From contig CAYLYZ010000005.1 in assembly GCA_964387885.1 (NCBI GenBank), positions 23,682 to 87,681 of the forward strand: a stretch of 64,000 nt of DNA, written 5' to 3'. Shown in pieces: positions 10,005 to 18,067 of the stretch (positions are counted from its first letter, which is position 1; each line of letters opens with the position of its first letter). This DNA comes from JABGPL01 sp964387885 (GTDB lineage: Bacteria; Electryoneota; AABM5-125-24; Hatepunaeales; Hatepunaeaceae). Below the pieces are notes generated by a model. The model was given only the letters and a program-made list of their open reading frames with translations, was not told the origin of the DNA and ran no database searches. A program made the translations under genes and the position numbers.

Positions 10005-10907
10005 CTAAAAATGCAAAATTCCCATCAGATACCTTACAACAATTATCCCCATACAAACCAAAAGTATGATCTTTATTGCGATTACAGGCATGAACTTTTG
10101 AACCACCGCTCCAAAGTAGATACCTGCCATCCCTCCAATGCCAAATAATGTCCCCAGAGCCCAATCCGGTGATATTACGAGACCTGTTCCATCATAAAAC
10201 AACTCAAGAGCAGCATAGACAAAAACTCCGAAAACCGAAACGGCAAATGTACTGAATAAGGCTACCCCACTAATTGCCCGGACGTGTTGTCGAAATACGG
10301 CAACATAAAACGGCGCAACCAATGCACCGCCACCGATCCCATAAATCCCACTGACAATACCAACCAAAGAACAAACTGTTACAATTCCGACAATCGAGAT
10401 TTGAAATTTCGTATCATATAACGTATACGAGAAAACACCTTTTGTGAAAGAACAATCTGACCAGTGGAATTCCCCGTTATCATTTCCACTGTTGTTATCA
10501 GTTGCGGATTTCCGCAGCATATCGGCTACTAACCTGACGCTCAGGTAAAGAAGAACCAAGGCGATAAACACCTTAAACAAGCGAGGATCAGGTAAATATT
10601 TTACTCTGATGATCGCCCCGAGAACGAATCCAGGCATCAAGCTGAAAGTCGTAATAGCAGTAAGGGGCCAGATAACTCTTCTGTCCCTTATATATTTATA
10701 AATCCCGCCCGGAATCGCTACAATATTGTATAACAGATTCGTAGCACTCACCGCTGGTCCGACAAAACCGAGTATGCTGACCTGAAAAGGTAATAACAGG
10801 AAAGCTCCGGTGATTCCGGCAGTAGATGTCAGGCTCGAAATACAAAAAGCGACAACAATCGGTAACCACCAATACGTTTCAACACCACTTGCGGAAAATT
10901 CAATCAC
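10005..10907 (-). CDS. TauE/SafE-family sulfite/organosulfur exporter-like permease
   Basis: 300 residues of mostly hydrophobic sequence with about eight membrane segments arranged as two similar halves. Each half has the family's Gly/Pro-rich membrane hairpin: STAGITGAFLLLPFQV in the first and VGIVSGIYGIGGGALVAPF in the second. TauE/SafE proteins move small sulfur-containing or carboxylate anions across the inner membrane. The central cytoplasmic loop (about 138-158) is acidic and polar. The start is GTG with only a weak upstream GG-rich signal. It lies 16 bases after the LeuD-like gene, so the two are probably co-transcribed; the substrate might then be linked to that enzyme's metabolite, but this is inference. 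Confidence 0.8.
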   Translation of the reverse strand: MIEFSASGVETYWWLPIVVAFCISSLTSTAGITGAFLLLPFQVSILGFVGPAVSATNLLYNIVAIPGGIYKYIRDRRVIWPLTAITTFSLMPGFVLGAIIRVKYLPDPRLFKVFIALVLLYLSVRLVADMLRKSATDNNSGNDNGEFHWSDCSFTKGVFSYTLYDTKFQISIVGIVTVCSLVGIVSGIYGIGGGALVAPFYVAVFRQHVRAISGVALFSTFAVSVFGVFVYAALELFYDGTGLVISPDWALGTLFGIGGMAGIYFGAVVQKFMPVIAIKIILLVCMGIIVVRYLMGILHF

Positions 10908-10923
10908 CCGATAGTTACCGTCT

Positions 10924-11442
10924 CTAAAGTTTTTGTGCTAACTGCATCAAGCCACCGGCGAAATAGATATCCTTCTGAACCGCGCCTAATGGTGAACCAT
11001 CTGCAATTGTATTTCCGTTTTGATCTGCAATTTTCCCGGTTTCAAGATCAATTTCAATCACATCACCAGTATGCAATTCAGAGCTCAGTGGTTTGTTACA
11101 TTCTATCAGTGGCAATCCGGCGTTGATGGTATTCCGTTTGTAAATTGCACCGAAAGATTCACCTATTAAAGCAGAAACTCCGAGAGCGATAAATCCATCC
11201 ACCGCCTGCTGACGAGAAGAACCACATCCGAAATTGTGGCCCACTATCAAAATATCCCCTGTATTAACTACCCTTGGGAAATCCGAGTGTTCGGGCAAGT
11301 TGCCAAATATCCATTGTCCCATTTCAGCCGGATCGGTTATATGCAAATGTCGATTATGAAAAATCATATCCGTATCCACATCCGGTTCGGGAACTATGTA
11401 AACATTGCCTTTCAGTTGTAAAGGTTTATCTTTTAATGCCAT
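10924..11442 (-). CDS. Aconitase-superfamily small subunit (LeuD/HacB-like swivelling domain)
   Basis: 172 residues, the length of archaeal-type isopropylmalate or homoaconitate isomerase small subunits. It has the conserved DTDMI loop near residue 24 and the NFGCGSSRQQA motif, where most LeuD proteins have GSSREHA, and then GESFGAIYKRNTINAGLPLIE. These subunits contribute the substrate-recognition loop to a heterodimer with an iron-sulfur large subunit. The large subunit is not in the window. The loop after DTD (RHLHIT) differs from the usual leucine-pathway sequence as I recall it, so the substrate may be another 2- or 3-hydroxy acid. Likely co-transcribed with the TauE-like permease downstream. 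Confidence 0.8.
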   Translation of the reverse strand: MALKDKPLQLKGNVYIVPEPDVDTDMIFHNRHLHITDPAEMGQWIFGNLPEHSDFPRVVNTGDILIVGHNFGCGSSRQQAVDGFIALGVSALIGESFGAIYKRNTINAGLPLIECNKPLSSELHTGDVIEIDLETGKIADQNGNTIADGSPLGAVQKDIYFAGGLMQLAQKL

Positions 11443-11496
11443 ATCTCTCTACATTCGAAGAATATCTGAGAATCGGATCTCAGGCTCAGTGGCAAC

Positions 11497-11562
11497 GGGG
11501 AGGACGGACATTCCTGTCCGTCTTATCACCCTTTGAGGCGGACAGGAATCTCCGCTCTCCCC
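11497..11562. repeat. Dispersed two-hairpin element, copy 1
   Basis: GGGGAG (11497-11502) and CTCCCC (11557-11562) bracket two hairpins: GACGGACA-TTCC-TGTCCGTC (11503-11522), and GCGGA (11538-11542) pairing with TCCGC (11551-11555). Another full copy lies at 24692-24763, and the right half recurs at 48837-48861. It sits in the gap between the LeuD-like and transglutaminase genes. Confidence 0.7.
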
Positions 11563-11606
11563 AAATGCCTGTGATGCCTGAATGACAGTACTCTAATGAA
11601 AAAGAA

Positions 11607-13094
11607 CTACCGGATTTCAGTCTCGAGAATCTCGATTTCAACGTTTCCAATAATCGGTGCTAACTCGGTTGACTCTGTTATTCCACCTGACGCAAACGCA
11701 ATTCGAGCTGCATCTGCCTGTTTTTGTCCAAATGTCGGTTCGAACTCTTCCCAACGACCTTCAACCCATGCCGAAGGCCAGGCATGGTAGTAAAACCTGC
11801 CCTGTTGATATACGACTCCAAGTTGTATCCGGGCTGGTATACCTACCGATCTCGCCAATGCAGTAAACAGTACGCTGTGTTCGTTGCAATCTCCCTGTAA
11901 TTGCTGCAGCACTGCCAGAGCAGAAGGTATACCTGTTGCCGGTTGCTTTTTTATTGCATGAAACACCCAATCTGTCAAACGATTGAGGCTGTCTATCCTG
12001 CTAACACCGCCCATCATGACATTTCGGGCGAGTTGAATAATTGACTTCTCTCGAGATTCAATAAACGGTGCGTCTCTAACGTATTTTAAACGATTTCTCA
12101 GCTTACTGGTCGTATCCACAGCTGTCTGAAATACTTCAAATATCCCCTTGGACTCATCGACCACTCGTTGACGACCGCTGACACTGGCAATTTTCTTAAC
12201 ATCAATACCGAAGATCCTGTACTTAGCATAATCGGTACGCCGAGGTGCCTTTATTACACCATCGGGTTTAATTGAATATATAGCAAGAAAATCAACCTTT
12301 GTATCCTCATCATCAACTTCAAGCGCGATCTCTTTTTCTTCCCGCCGCATTGTCATACCGAGAGGTGCGAACTCTGCAATTGAATTACCATTCGCATCGA
12401 CATACACAGACGATTCAAGACCTGCCATTCGCGTTGTCAATTTACGCGCTTCATAGTCACCGCCCCATAACCTGTGCGTTTCAAGTGGGGCTCCAATCAC
12501 AATCAAATCCTGCATCTCTAACTTGACGGGATCAAATCCGGCAAGTTTAAGTGAATCATTTTCCCCCAGCCTGCCTGCATGCAGCAGCGGTTTTATTGCT
12601 TGACTCAGGTAAATAGGTTCTGGTGCAGGAAAAAACTTCTCACTTGTTTTTCCACCAGAATTGACCTCTATACGTAGAACCTTGTCCTCAACCCATCCGG
12701 AAAACACCGTAGCATAAGGTTCAGCCTCGAGACGACCACGAAAGGCGACAAGAGCAAGCGTGCTGTCAGTTTCTATTCGAGTACGCATTCGCATCTGCTG
12801 CTTAACGCCCATCATTGCACCCTGAATGCTTGAAAACTCCCGAATTTCATAGCCATGTGTATCGAGAGGTTCAAGTTCAGTGTTGACATACCCGATCTTC
12901 TGCCCGCTGAGATATACACCCATCCAATAAGACTCCGGTTCCAGAAAAACTCCCCAGAGTAACTCATCAGGTGCATGCAATCCTCCGTGAGGTTCTCTGT
13001 AATAGCCTGTTATTAATATCGCTATCAAAGCGAACCATGCAAGATAAGTTCCCCACCAGGACAGACGTTTTGTCAGTCTTTCATAATCAAGCAT
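11607..13094 (-). CDS. Membrane-anchored transglutaminase-like cysteine protein
   Basis: 495 residues: one membrane anchor (about 17-34), then a long beta-rich region containing the YIGY-like phrase SGQKIGYV, found in large bacterial transglutaminase-fold proteins, and a C-terminal transglutaminase core. Catalytic Cys403 lies in GDCNEHSVLFTALARSVGIPAR and His437 in YYHAWPSAWVEGRW. The usual Asp is replaced by Glu452 in EEFEPTFGQ. The fold carries proteases and amide-bond cyclases as well as cross-linkers. It probably acts in the periplasm. The start is ATG at 13094 with a weak ribosome site. The 55-base tandem repeats lie directly upstream and may form its control region. Confidence 0.8.
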   Translation of the reverse strand: MLDYERLTKRLSWWGTYLAWFALIAILITGYYREPHGGLHAPDELLWGVFLEPESYWMGVYLSGQKIGYVNTELEPLDTHGYEIREFSSIQGAMMGVKQQMRMRTRIETDSTLALVAFRGRLEAEPYATVFSGWVEDKVLRIEVNSGGKTSEKFFPAPEPIYLSQAIKPLLHAGRLGENDSLKLAGFDPVKLEMQDLIVIGAPLETHRLWGGDYEARKLTTRMAGLESSVYVDANGNSIAEFAPLGMTMRREEKEIALEVDDEDTKVDFLAIYSIKPDGVIKAPRRTDYAKYRIFGIDVKKIASVSGRQRVVDESKGIFEVFQTAVDTTSKLRNRLKYVRDAPFIESREKSIIQLARNVMMGGVSRIDSLNRLTDWVFHAIKKQPATGIPSALAVLQQLQGDCNEHSVLFTALARSVGIPARIQLGVVYQQGRFYYHAWPSAWVEGRWEEFEPTFGQKQADAARIAFASGGITESTELAPIIGNVEIEILETEIR

Positions 13095-13110
13095 TTTCAG
13101 TCGATCCTAC

Positions 13111-13340
13111 TGAATATTTTGTCAACAAAGTCAATTAGTCAAAGATGTTGAATTTGACAAAACACAGGATATTTTGTCAAGTTTTGCATTTAATCAAAGA
13201 AGTTGAATTTGACAAAACACTGATTATCTTGTCAACAATTGCAATTATACAAAGAAGTTGAATTTGACAAAACACTGATTATCTTGTCAACAATTGCAAT
13301 TATACAAAGAAGTTGAATTTGACAAAACACTGATATGTCA
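13111..13340. repeat. 55-bp tandem repeat array with internal inverted repeats
   Basis: Units begin at 13141, 13196, 13251 and 13306. The second and third are essentially identical; the first has several substitutions; the fourth is partial; a degenerate half unit precedes them from 13111. Each full unit contains TTGACAA-N13-TTGTCAA, or a close form of it, so every unit is both a possible hairpin and a two-sided repressor-type site. The repeats are contiguous with no unique spacers, which excludes a CRISPR array. The array lies between the transglutaminase start and the PAP2 stop. Confidence 0.9.
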
Positions 13341-13388
13341 CAAAAGTGCATAAGATAAATAAAATGCTATATTTATTACCAAAATGCC

Positions 13389-13419
13389 ACCTTCAAATCG
13401 TAATAATTGGTTTGAAGGT
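13389..13419. terminator. Stem-loop downstream of the PAP2 gene
   Basis: ACCTTCAAA (13389-13397) pairs perfectly with TTTGAAGGT (13411-13419) over a 13-base loop, 23 bases after the minus-strand stop at 13442. Only a short T-rich stretch follows, so it is a modest terminator candidate. Confidence 0.4.
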
Positions 13420-13441
13420 AATTTGGATACTCATTGATCCT

Positions 13442-14428
13442 TCAAAATCTGAAATTGAAGGCTAATCCCGCTCCTTCATTATTGTAGAAAACCGGTGTAA
13501 CTCTTACTCTTCTAATTTTCTTCATTTGCATAAGTTTTTCAGTGACAACATATCCGAAAACTGACCCCAGATAAGCATCAGATGGCCAGTGAGCTGTATC
13601 TGTAATCCTCTGAAGAGCCACTGACGTTGCAAATGTATATAAGGCGATAGTCGCATATTTGTTGTTTATATGATGCGACAGCACTGTTGCCATTTGAAAG
13701 ACATTTGACGCATGACCTGATGGCAAAGAGGAACCCTCGAGAAAATCATATTGTCTCGGTCCAAATCCCTCATACGGACGCCGTCTCCCGATAAGCATAA
13801 CAACAGCGTTTTTAGCATTTCCTGCTATTAGATAAGCTTCGAGTATATCAGCCGAGATCAACATTAGAGGCTCGTAGCCGATCAGATATCCAACAATTAC
13901 GCCTCCGAAAATATACTTGTTTGTATGTGCCTGCATCCCGAGCGGTTCGAAGAACTCACCCATGTGACGAATGGGGACATAGAGAGGGTGATTCCTCGAC
14001 CTTTGAAATCCGTCAAAAATCTCCTGGTCATAAGCATACAACAATCCTCCGACACCAAGTATACCACCAGTCCACAGAGCACTCTCTAAATCCATCCTCG
14101 CTGGAGAAGAATAAAAATACCACATGTCAGAGAGGATGACCTTTCCCGATTTGTAAAGATCTCGACCAACGACCTTCAGGAATGCATCCTTGACTTCCTG
14201 ATCGTCTGTATCATTGCTGTTAAATCTGTTTAAAGCAAACTTCTGCAAACTCTGATTATGCAAATCACATTGCAATTGCAGCCTGTAACGGACATTTTCT
14301 GAAATATTATGAACGTTATGTTCTGATGAAGAAGGTTGAAATGGTAAGGTACAAAATCCATATTTGCACTGAGTGAGCAGCAGGAGTGTGGAAAAAAAGA
14401 GTACTAAAGAAAGTCTTCGCAATGTCAA
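13442..14428 (-). CDS. PAP2-superfamily membrane phosphatase
   Basis: 328 residues with a signal-anchor (about 5-20) and several membrane segments from about 115. The PAP2 motifs are visible: GRRRP (214-218), PSGH (236-239), and R274-x5-H280-x3-D284 (RITDTAHWPSD). These supply the catalytic histidines that dephosphorylate lipid phosphates such as phosphatidic acid or undecaprenyl pyrophosphate. The motif-1 lysine normally four residues before the GR appears to be Val210; Lys206, one helical turn earlier, might substitute. The TTG start is supported by GGAG seven bases upstream. The first 110 residues are an uncharacterised extension outside the core fold. Confidence 0.8.
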   Translation of the reverse strand: MTLRRLSLVLFFSTLLLLTQCKYGFCTLPFQPSSSEHNVHNISENVRYRLQLQCDLHNQSLQKFALNRFNSNDTDDQEVKDAFLKVVGRDLYKSGKVILSDMWYFYSSPARMDLESALWTGGILGVGGLLYAYDQEIFDGFQRSRNHPLYVPIRHMGEFFEPLGMQAHTNKYIFGGVIVGYLIGYEPLMLISADILEAYLIAGNAKNAVVMLIGRRRPYEGFGPRQYDFLEGSSLPSGHASNVFQMATVLSHHINNKYATIALYTFATSVALQRITDTAHWPSDAYLGSVFGYVVTEKLMQMKKIRRVRVTPVFYNNEGAGLAFNFRF

Positions 14429-14824
14429 GCAGCTTCTCCGGTTAAAAAATCCAACAATTCATTACTTCGATGACATCACAGTCATTTTTTAAGCAACTTA
14501 TGAATATAACTTATTTTCTGAGTAATAACAATATATATAATCACAATAAGATGGATTTCATCTTACATATTCAATTGGAATATAAACACTTACAAAAAAA
14601 GAACTCGCTACAGCGTAAGTAACCTTCCTATAAGTGCTTACGCCACAAAATAGAATTTCTGGTTTTGTAAAAAAAAACCGGGGTGGCTATTTTGATCATC
14701 CTGGTGTACTTCTATTGACAAGTCTCTACTAATTGCCTAACTTCAAATTATCCAATCGGATGATATATTCCTGATAACCCTGAACCAGTGACTGAGTTTC
14801 CCTCATGATTTAAAAGGAATTACA
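14429..14824. other. Divergent intergenic region between PAP2 and propeller genes
   Basis: This 396-base gap must hold promoters for both flanking genes. GCGTAAG (14613-14619) pairs with CTTACGC (near 14637-14643). TTGACA at 14715-14720 could be a -35 for the plus-strand gene, but the -10 at the right spacing is poor. An A-run preceded by GGTTTT lies near 14671-14688. No coding capacity is seen. Confidence 0.4.
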
Positions 14825-17068
14825 ATGAACATACAATTCCGGGTAAAGTTGTCCACTCCTGAAAAAAATACAATTCACGCCATTCTCCTTCTAATGCTGA
14901 TACATGTGATATCAGCAACAACTCTAAATGCTCAACCCCGCGACGTGTGGAGACGTTTCTATGATAATGCAAATAACGCAGACTATCTATTTGATGTCTT
15001 TGCAACTGTTGATGGAGGTTACGCAATGTGCGGTCATACTCCCGCTGGTCAGGGAATTGAAGGTTACTGGCTTGTAGGTGTCGATGGAAACGGTGAAGAA
15101 CTTTGGCAGCGAACCTATGTAAATGAAGGATTCCAGACCATTAATAACTGGTGCTTTTCACTTATTCAGGCAGATGATGGAGGTTTCCTGTTGGGAGGAA
15201 GAGTTCGAGAAGGTAATGTGACACATTTTTCTGTGCTCAGAACATTACCTGACGGTGAAGTATCATGGTGGCGCGAATATGGAGGAGATGATGCATCAGG
15301 TCAATGTAGTGCTATAATTGAACTTAAAAGTGGTGAGTTTGTGGCTGTTGGTGGAATTAATGGTTCTCAGGCGTATGCAGTGCTGCTCGATACCAATGGT
15401 GATATTCTCTGGGAAAACACATATCAGGGTCGATGGTTCAGTTCATTACGCGAGGTTGCTGGAGGATTACTCATCGCAGGTGGTGATAATAATAGGGATG
15501 CCTGGTTGTTGAAAACGGATTTTGAAGGTGAAGTTGTTTGGTCCAGATCATTCGGTTCCGGACGACTTTACTCCCTCATATCATGTCAGGAGGGAGGCTT
15601 TGCCGCATGCGGATACCGATCTGGAAATGGTGGAGACTGGCTTCTGATACGGGTAGATGACGAAGGAAATGAACTCTGGTCAAATACATTTGATTTCGGT
15701 GGTAATGAATGGAGTCATTGTTTAACACAGATGTGGGACAATGGATTTATATTAGTTGGCGAAAATTCAAGATATAATGCATCAATGGTTCTAAGAACCG
15801 ACAATTCCGGAAACGAAATGTGGCGCAGATTGGATGGCAATGAAGAAAACAGAATGCGAGACTATAGGTCAGTAGTTGTAGGCAATGATGGATTGGCTGT
15901 AGCAGTCGGAACGGGTTATTGCGAAGAGCATGGAAATAGACCGGATGGGGTTTTAACAAAGATAGCATTACTCTTTTCACCTCCGGAGATCGTTTTTTTC
16001 AGTCCTCAAGACCTCGAATTGAATGTCCTGCAGGGAGATTCCATACAGTTTATTGTGCATGCTGAAGATTTACAGGAAGACACATTATCCTATTTCTGGA
16101 TATTAGACGAAGACACCGTTGCAACCGACACAACTACGACAATTTTCTTCGAGGAACTTGATGATCATACTGTTGATTGTTTCGTCTCTGATGGTACATT
16201 TGCAGATTCGGTTCAATGGATAGTTCACGTTGAGGAATTCTTCATTCGCAGCTTTGAACCGGATAGTCTTGAATTTGCTATCCAAAGAGGCACGGAAGTC
16301 GATTTCAGTATTGATGTGGCAGCTTTGGAGGAGATCGAAGTCGGAAACACCTGGAACTTGACACATCGCGATCAAAGGCAGGAGGAATTGGGAAATGAGG
16401 AAGCTGTTTCCGTTACCTTCGATCAATCGGGAGGTCATCAATTGCAGGCACTTGTTACATATGAGGAAGAGAGTGATGAGGTGACATGGACAATCAACGT
16501 CCGTTCGGCAATATGGTCATGGTGGCCATCTGAACTTGAGATATCGACATATGTTGATTCAACACTTGAGTTCGTTATAACTCCTTTCAACGAAGAGTCC
16601 GATTCGCTCGAATATATCTGGTTGCTCAATGAAGAACCGCTTGGAAGCGACAGTGCATCTGTACTCGTAACATTCCCGGAGACCAGGCAGTACGAAATCA
16701 CATCCATTGTCCACGACGGCATTGAAGCTGATACAATTCGTTGGACAGTCAATGTGGAGGAGTGGTCATTCACAACGGATTTAACGGATTTAACGGATTT
16801 GCCGTCCTCTCCTGTGTTGTATTCGGCAAGCCCAAATCCGTTTAATGCTTCAATTAAGTTGTCGATGTATTTGCCTCGGAAAAATCACGTTTTACTCTCT
16901 GTGTTTGATGTCAATGGACGAGAGGTTTCGCGGTTGATGGATGGGAATGTCCGGGTTGGAAATCAGTCGGTTGTATGGAATGCAAGTGGTTTTCCGGCAG
17001 GTGTTTACGTTGTGCGGATGGATGTTGGAAATGTGTCGGAAATGCGGAAGGTTGTTTTAGTTCGGTAA
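14825..17068 (+). CDS. Secreted propeller plus Ig-repeat protein with sorting domain, paralogue 1
   Basis: 747 residues. A signal peptide with a longer than usual n-region (about 1-36) is followed by a propeller (about 37-385) built of units of the form D-G-G-y-x-x-x-G ... v-D-x-x-G-x-x-x-W. Three Ig/PKD-like domains follow (about 390-645), the last opening IWSWWPSELEIS. A Thr-Asp-Leu linker (TTDLTDLTDLPSS) leads to the sorting domain ASPNPFNAS ... GVYVVRM. It is the first of three paralogues on this strand. AAGGAAT lies eight bases before the ATG. It probably acts on the cell surface as an adhesin or scaffold; no enzyme motif is visible. Its 3' end is identical to paralogue 2 over about 218 bases. 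Confidence 0.8.
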   Translation: MNIQFRVKLSTPEKNTIHAILLLMLIHVISATTLNAQPRDVWRRFYDNANNADYLFDVFATVDGGYAMCGHTPAGQGIEGYWLVGVDGNGEELWQRTYVNEGFQTINNWCFSLIQADDGGFLLGGRVREGNVTHFSVLRTLPDGEVSWWREYGGDDASGQCSAIIELKSGEFVAVGGINGSQAYAVLLDTNGDILWENTYQGRWFSSLREVAGGLLIAGGDNNRDAWLLKTDFEGEVVWSRSFGSGRLYSLISCQEGGFAACGYRSGNGGDWLLIRVDDEGNELWSNTFDFGGNEWSHCLTQMWDNGFILVGENSRYNASMVLRTDNSGNEMWRRLDGNEENRMRDYRSVVVGNDGLAVAVGTGYCEEHGNRPDGVLTKIALLFSPPEIVFFSPQDLELNVLQGDSIQFIVHAEDLQEDTLSYFWILDEDTVATDTTTTIFFEELDDHTVDCFVSDGTFADSVQWIVHVEEFFIRSFEPDSLEFAIQRGTEVDFSIDVAALEEIEVGNTWNLTHRDQRQEELGNEEAVSVTFDQSGGHQLQALVTYEEESDEVTWTINVRSAIWSWWPSELEISTYVDSTLEFVITPFNEESDSLEYIWLLNEEPLGSDSASVLVTFPETRQYEITSIVHDGIEADTIRWTVNVEEWSFTTDLTDLTDLPSSPVLYSASPNPFNASIKLSMYLPRKNHVLLSVFDVNGREVSRLMDGNVRVGNQSVVWNASGFPAGVYVVRMDVGNVSEMRKVVLVR
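16700..16917 (+). repeat. Tract identical to 19934-20151 (copy A)
   Basis: About 218 bases spanning the end of the third Ig domain, the linker and the first part of the sorting domain are identical base for base to the second paralogue, while flanking sequence differs at many positions. It contains the 9-base direct repeat acggattta that encodes the TDL linker. Confidence 0.9.
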
Positions 17069-17080
17069 AGTATTTTTTAC

Positions 17081-17109
17081 TTGACAGTACTGAAACAATT
17101 GCTTATATT
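17081..17109 (+). promoter_or_regulatory. Strong sigma-70-type promoter
   Basis: TTGACA (17081-17086), a 17-base spacer, then TATATT (17104-17109), beginning 13 bases after the stop of paralogue 1. It is a near-consensus housekeeping promoter oriented toward the small open frame at 17237 and the secreted protein at 17616, with a leader of roughly 500 bases before the latter. Confidence 0.7.
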
Positions 17110-17236
17110 TCACTTACATAATTGAAATTATATTTACGTTTAAGATAAACCTGCTTCTTTATTTCAAAGACTTGCGAATGGATAACACAATGATATTACT
17201 TGATTTACCCCCCCCATTTTCAGAGGAGGTCTTAAA

Positions 17237-17449
17237 ATGCACACCACAAGTGACTTAGAGCCTTCAAAGGCAACCCCGACCACTCTGCTTAAAAACCAGA
17301 TCCATCAAAGAACTCTGATTAATTCAATCACCAGAAAGATCAAACTAAATCGAACATTCCGCAGGATAGATAGGGATAAATCTCTGTTCGAAATTCAATT
17401 CACCATAAAACGGAGGGAGGATGGGCACTTGTTATGTGCCCCAACTTGA
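17237..17449 (+). CDS. Possible small basic protein, 70 residues
   Basis: I do not recognise this sequence. Support is contextual: a near-ideal ribosome site (GAGGAGG, eight bases before ATG) and a strong promoter about 130 bases upstream. The product is polar and basic (many Lys/Arg, ending HLLCAPT) with no signal peptide or membrane segment. It could be a real small protein or a leader peptide for the structured RNA that follows at 17490-17560. Codon usage is unremarkable and too short to judge. Confidence 0.35.
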   Translation: MHTTSDLEPSKATPTTLLKNQIHQRTLINSITRKIKLNRTFRRIDRDKSLFEIQFTIKRREDGHLLCAPT

Positions 17450-17489
17450 AAGCTGGATGACCAGATATTTTGACAGTTAAGTAAAAAAA

Positions 17490-17560
17490 GTCGGACGTGC
17501 CCTAACCTTTGCAAAGAAAAGCACGCCCGACGGGGGTTCGGTTGGACTTCTAAGAAGTCC
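17490..17560 (+). other. Structured leader: two consecutive stem-loops
   Basis: GTCGGACGTGC (17490-17500) pairs with GCACGCCCGAC (17521-17531) with one mismatch; the loop contains the palindrome CTTTGCAAAG (17507-17516). Immediately after, GGACTTC-TAA-GAAGTCC (17544-17560) forms a perfect second hairpin. It lies 55 bases before the next start codon. It may be a 5' regulatory RNA or a dispersed repeat; I recognise no known riboswitch class. Confidence 0.45.
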
Positions 17561-17615
17561 TTCCTACACCTCCAAGGTAAGAAAGAAAAAACAAAAAAAC
17601 TACTTTGGAGTTACA

Positions 17616-17975
17616 ATGAAAAGCAAGAAAATGTTGGTTTTGGTTCTGACGATTTGTCTGTTTGTTGGAGGCGTTAGTCTGGGTATTCATTTGTTGCATA
17701 AGGATGCTCATGCAGTAGCTACCTACATAATTGATTGTTCATTTCAAGGAGGTGGGGGAGCAGAAGGTGTCGGTGTGAGAATAACCATTGACGGTGAAGG
17801 ATCTTTCCAGGGTTACACTGATGAGAATGGGCTATATACAAAGGCTATAGGCGAACCAGCAGAATGGACTTCAGAAATGATCGATACAGGATATACCCTG
17901 CGACAAGGTAGCGATCCAAATCCTGCGGAATGGTCACAACCTGGAACAGCTCTTTATATTGTTCTAGCAAACTAA
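17616..17975 (+). CDS. Small secreted protein, 119 residues
   Basis: A clear signal peptide (about 1-33, ending DAHA) is followed by about 85 residues of beta-rich sequence. The segment VGVRITIDGEGSFQGYTDENGLYTKAI resembles one carboxypeptidase-regulatory-like Ig domain, the type often appended to surface proteins. GGAG lies seven bases upstream of the ATG. It sits between two propeller paralogues and could be a partner or accessory to them. It has no sorting domain, so it would stay in the periplasm or be released. No specific family recognised. Confidence 0.65.
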   Translation: MKSKKMLVLVLTICLFVGGVSLGIHLLHKDAHAVATYIIDCSFQGGGGAEGVGVRITIDGEGSFQGYTDENGLYTKAIGEPAEWTSEMIDTGYTLRQGSDPNPAEWSQPGTALYIVLAN

Positions 17976-17999
17976 TGTTAACCTTTTAATTCTAACGAA

Positions 18000-18028
18000 C
18001 CGAACTGCAGCGAAAAGCTGCAGTTCGG
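18000..18028 (+). terminator. Strong hairpin after the small secreted protein
   Basis: CCGAACTGCAGC (18000-18011), loop GAAAA, GCTGCAGTTCGG (18017-18028): a perfect 12-base stem 25 bases after the stop. It lacks a following T-run, so it may protect or attenuate the transcript rather than end it fully. Confidence 0.5.
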
Positions 18029-18067
18029 TATTAAATAACCCCAAGAATATTGATTTAGGAGAATTAA

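Noticed and set aside
13141..13340. Possible CRISPR array
   Set aside because: Repeats are contiguous 55-base units with no unique spacers, and no cas genes lie nearby.
16781..16802. Nine-base direct repeats acggattta as a possible variable simple repeat
   Set aside because: Three in-frame copies encoding the TDL linker in both paralogues are explained by the protein; nine bases would not shift the frame.
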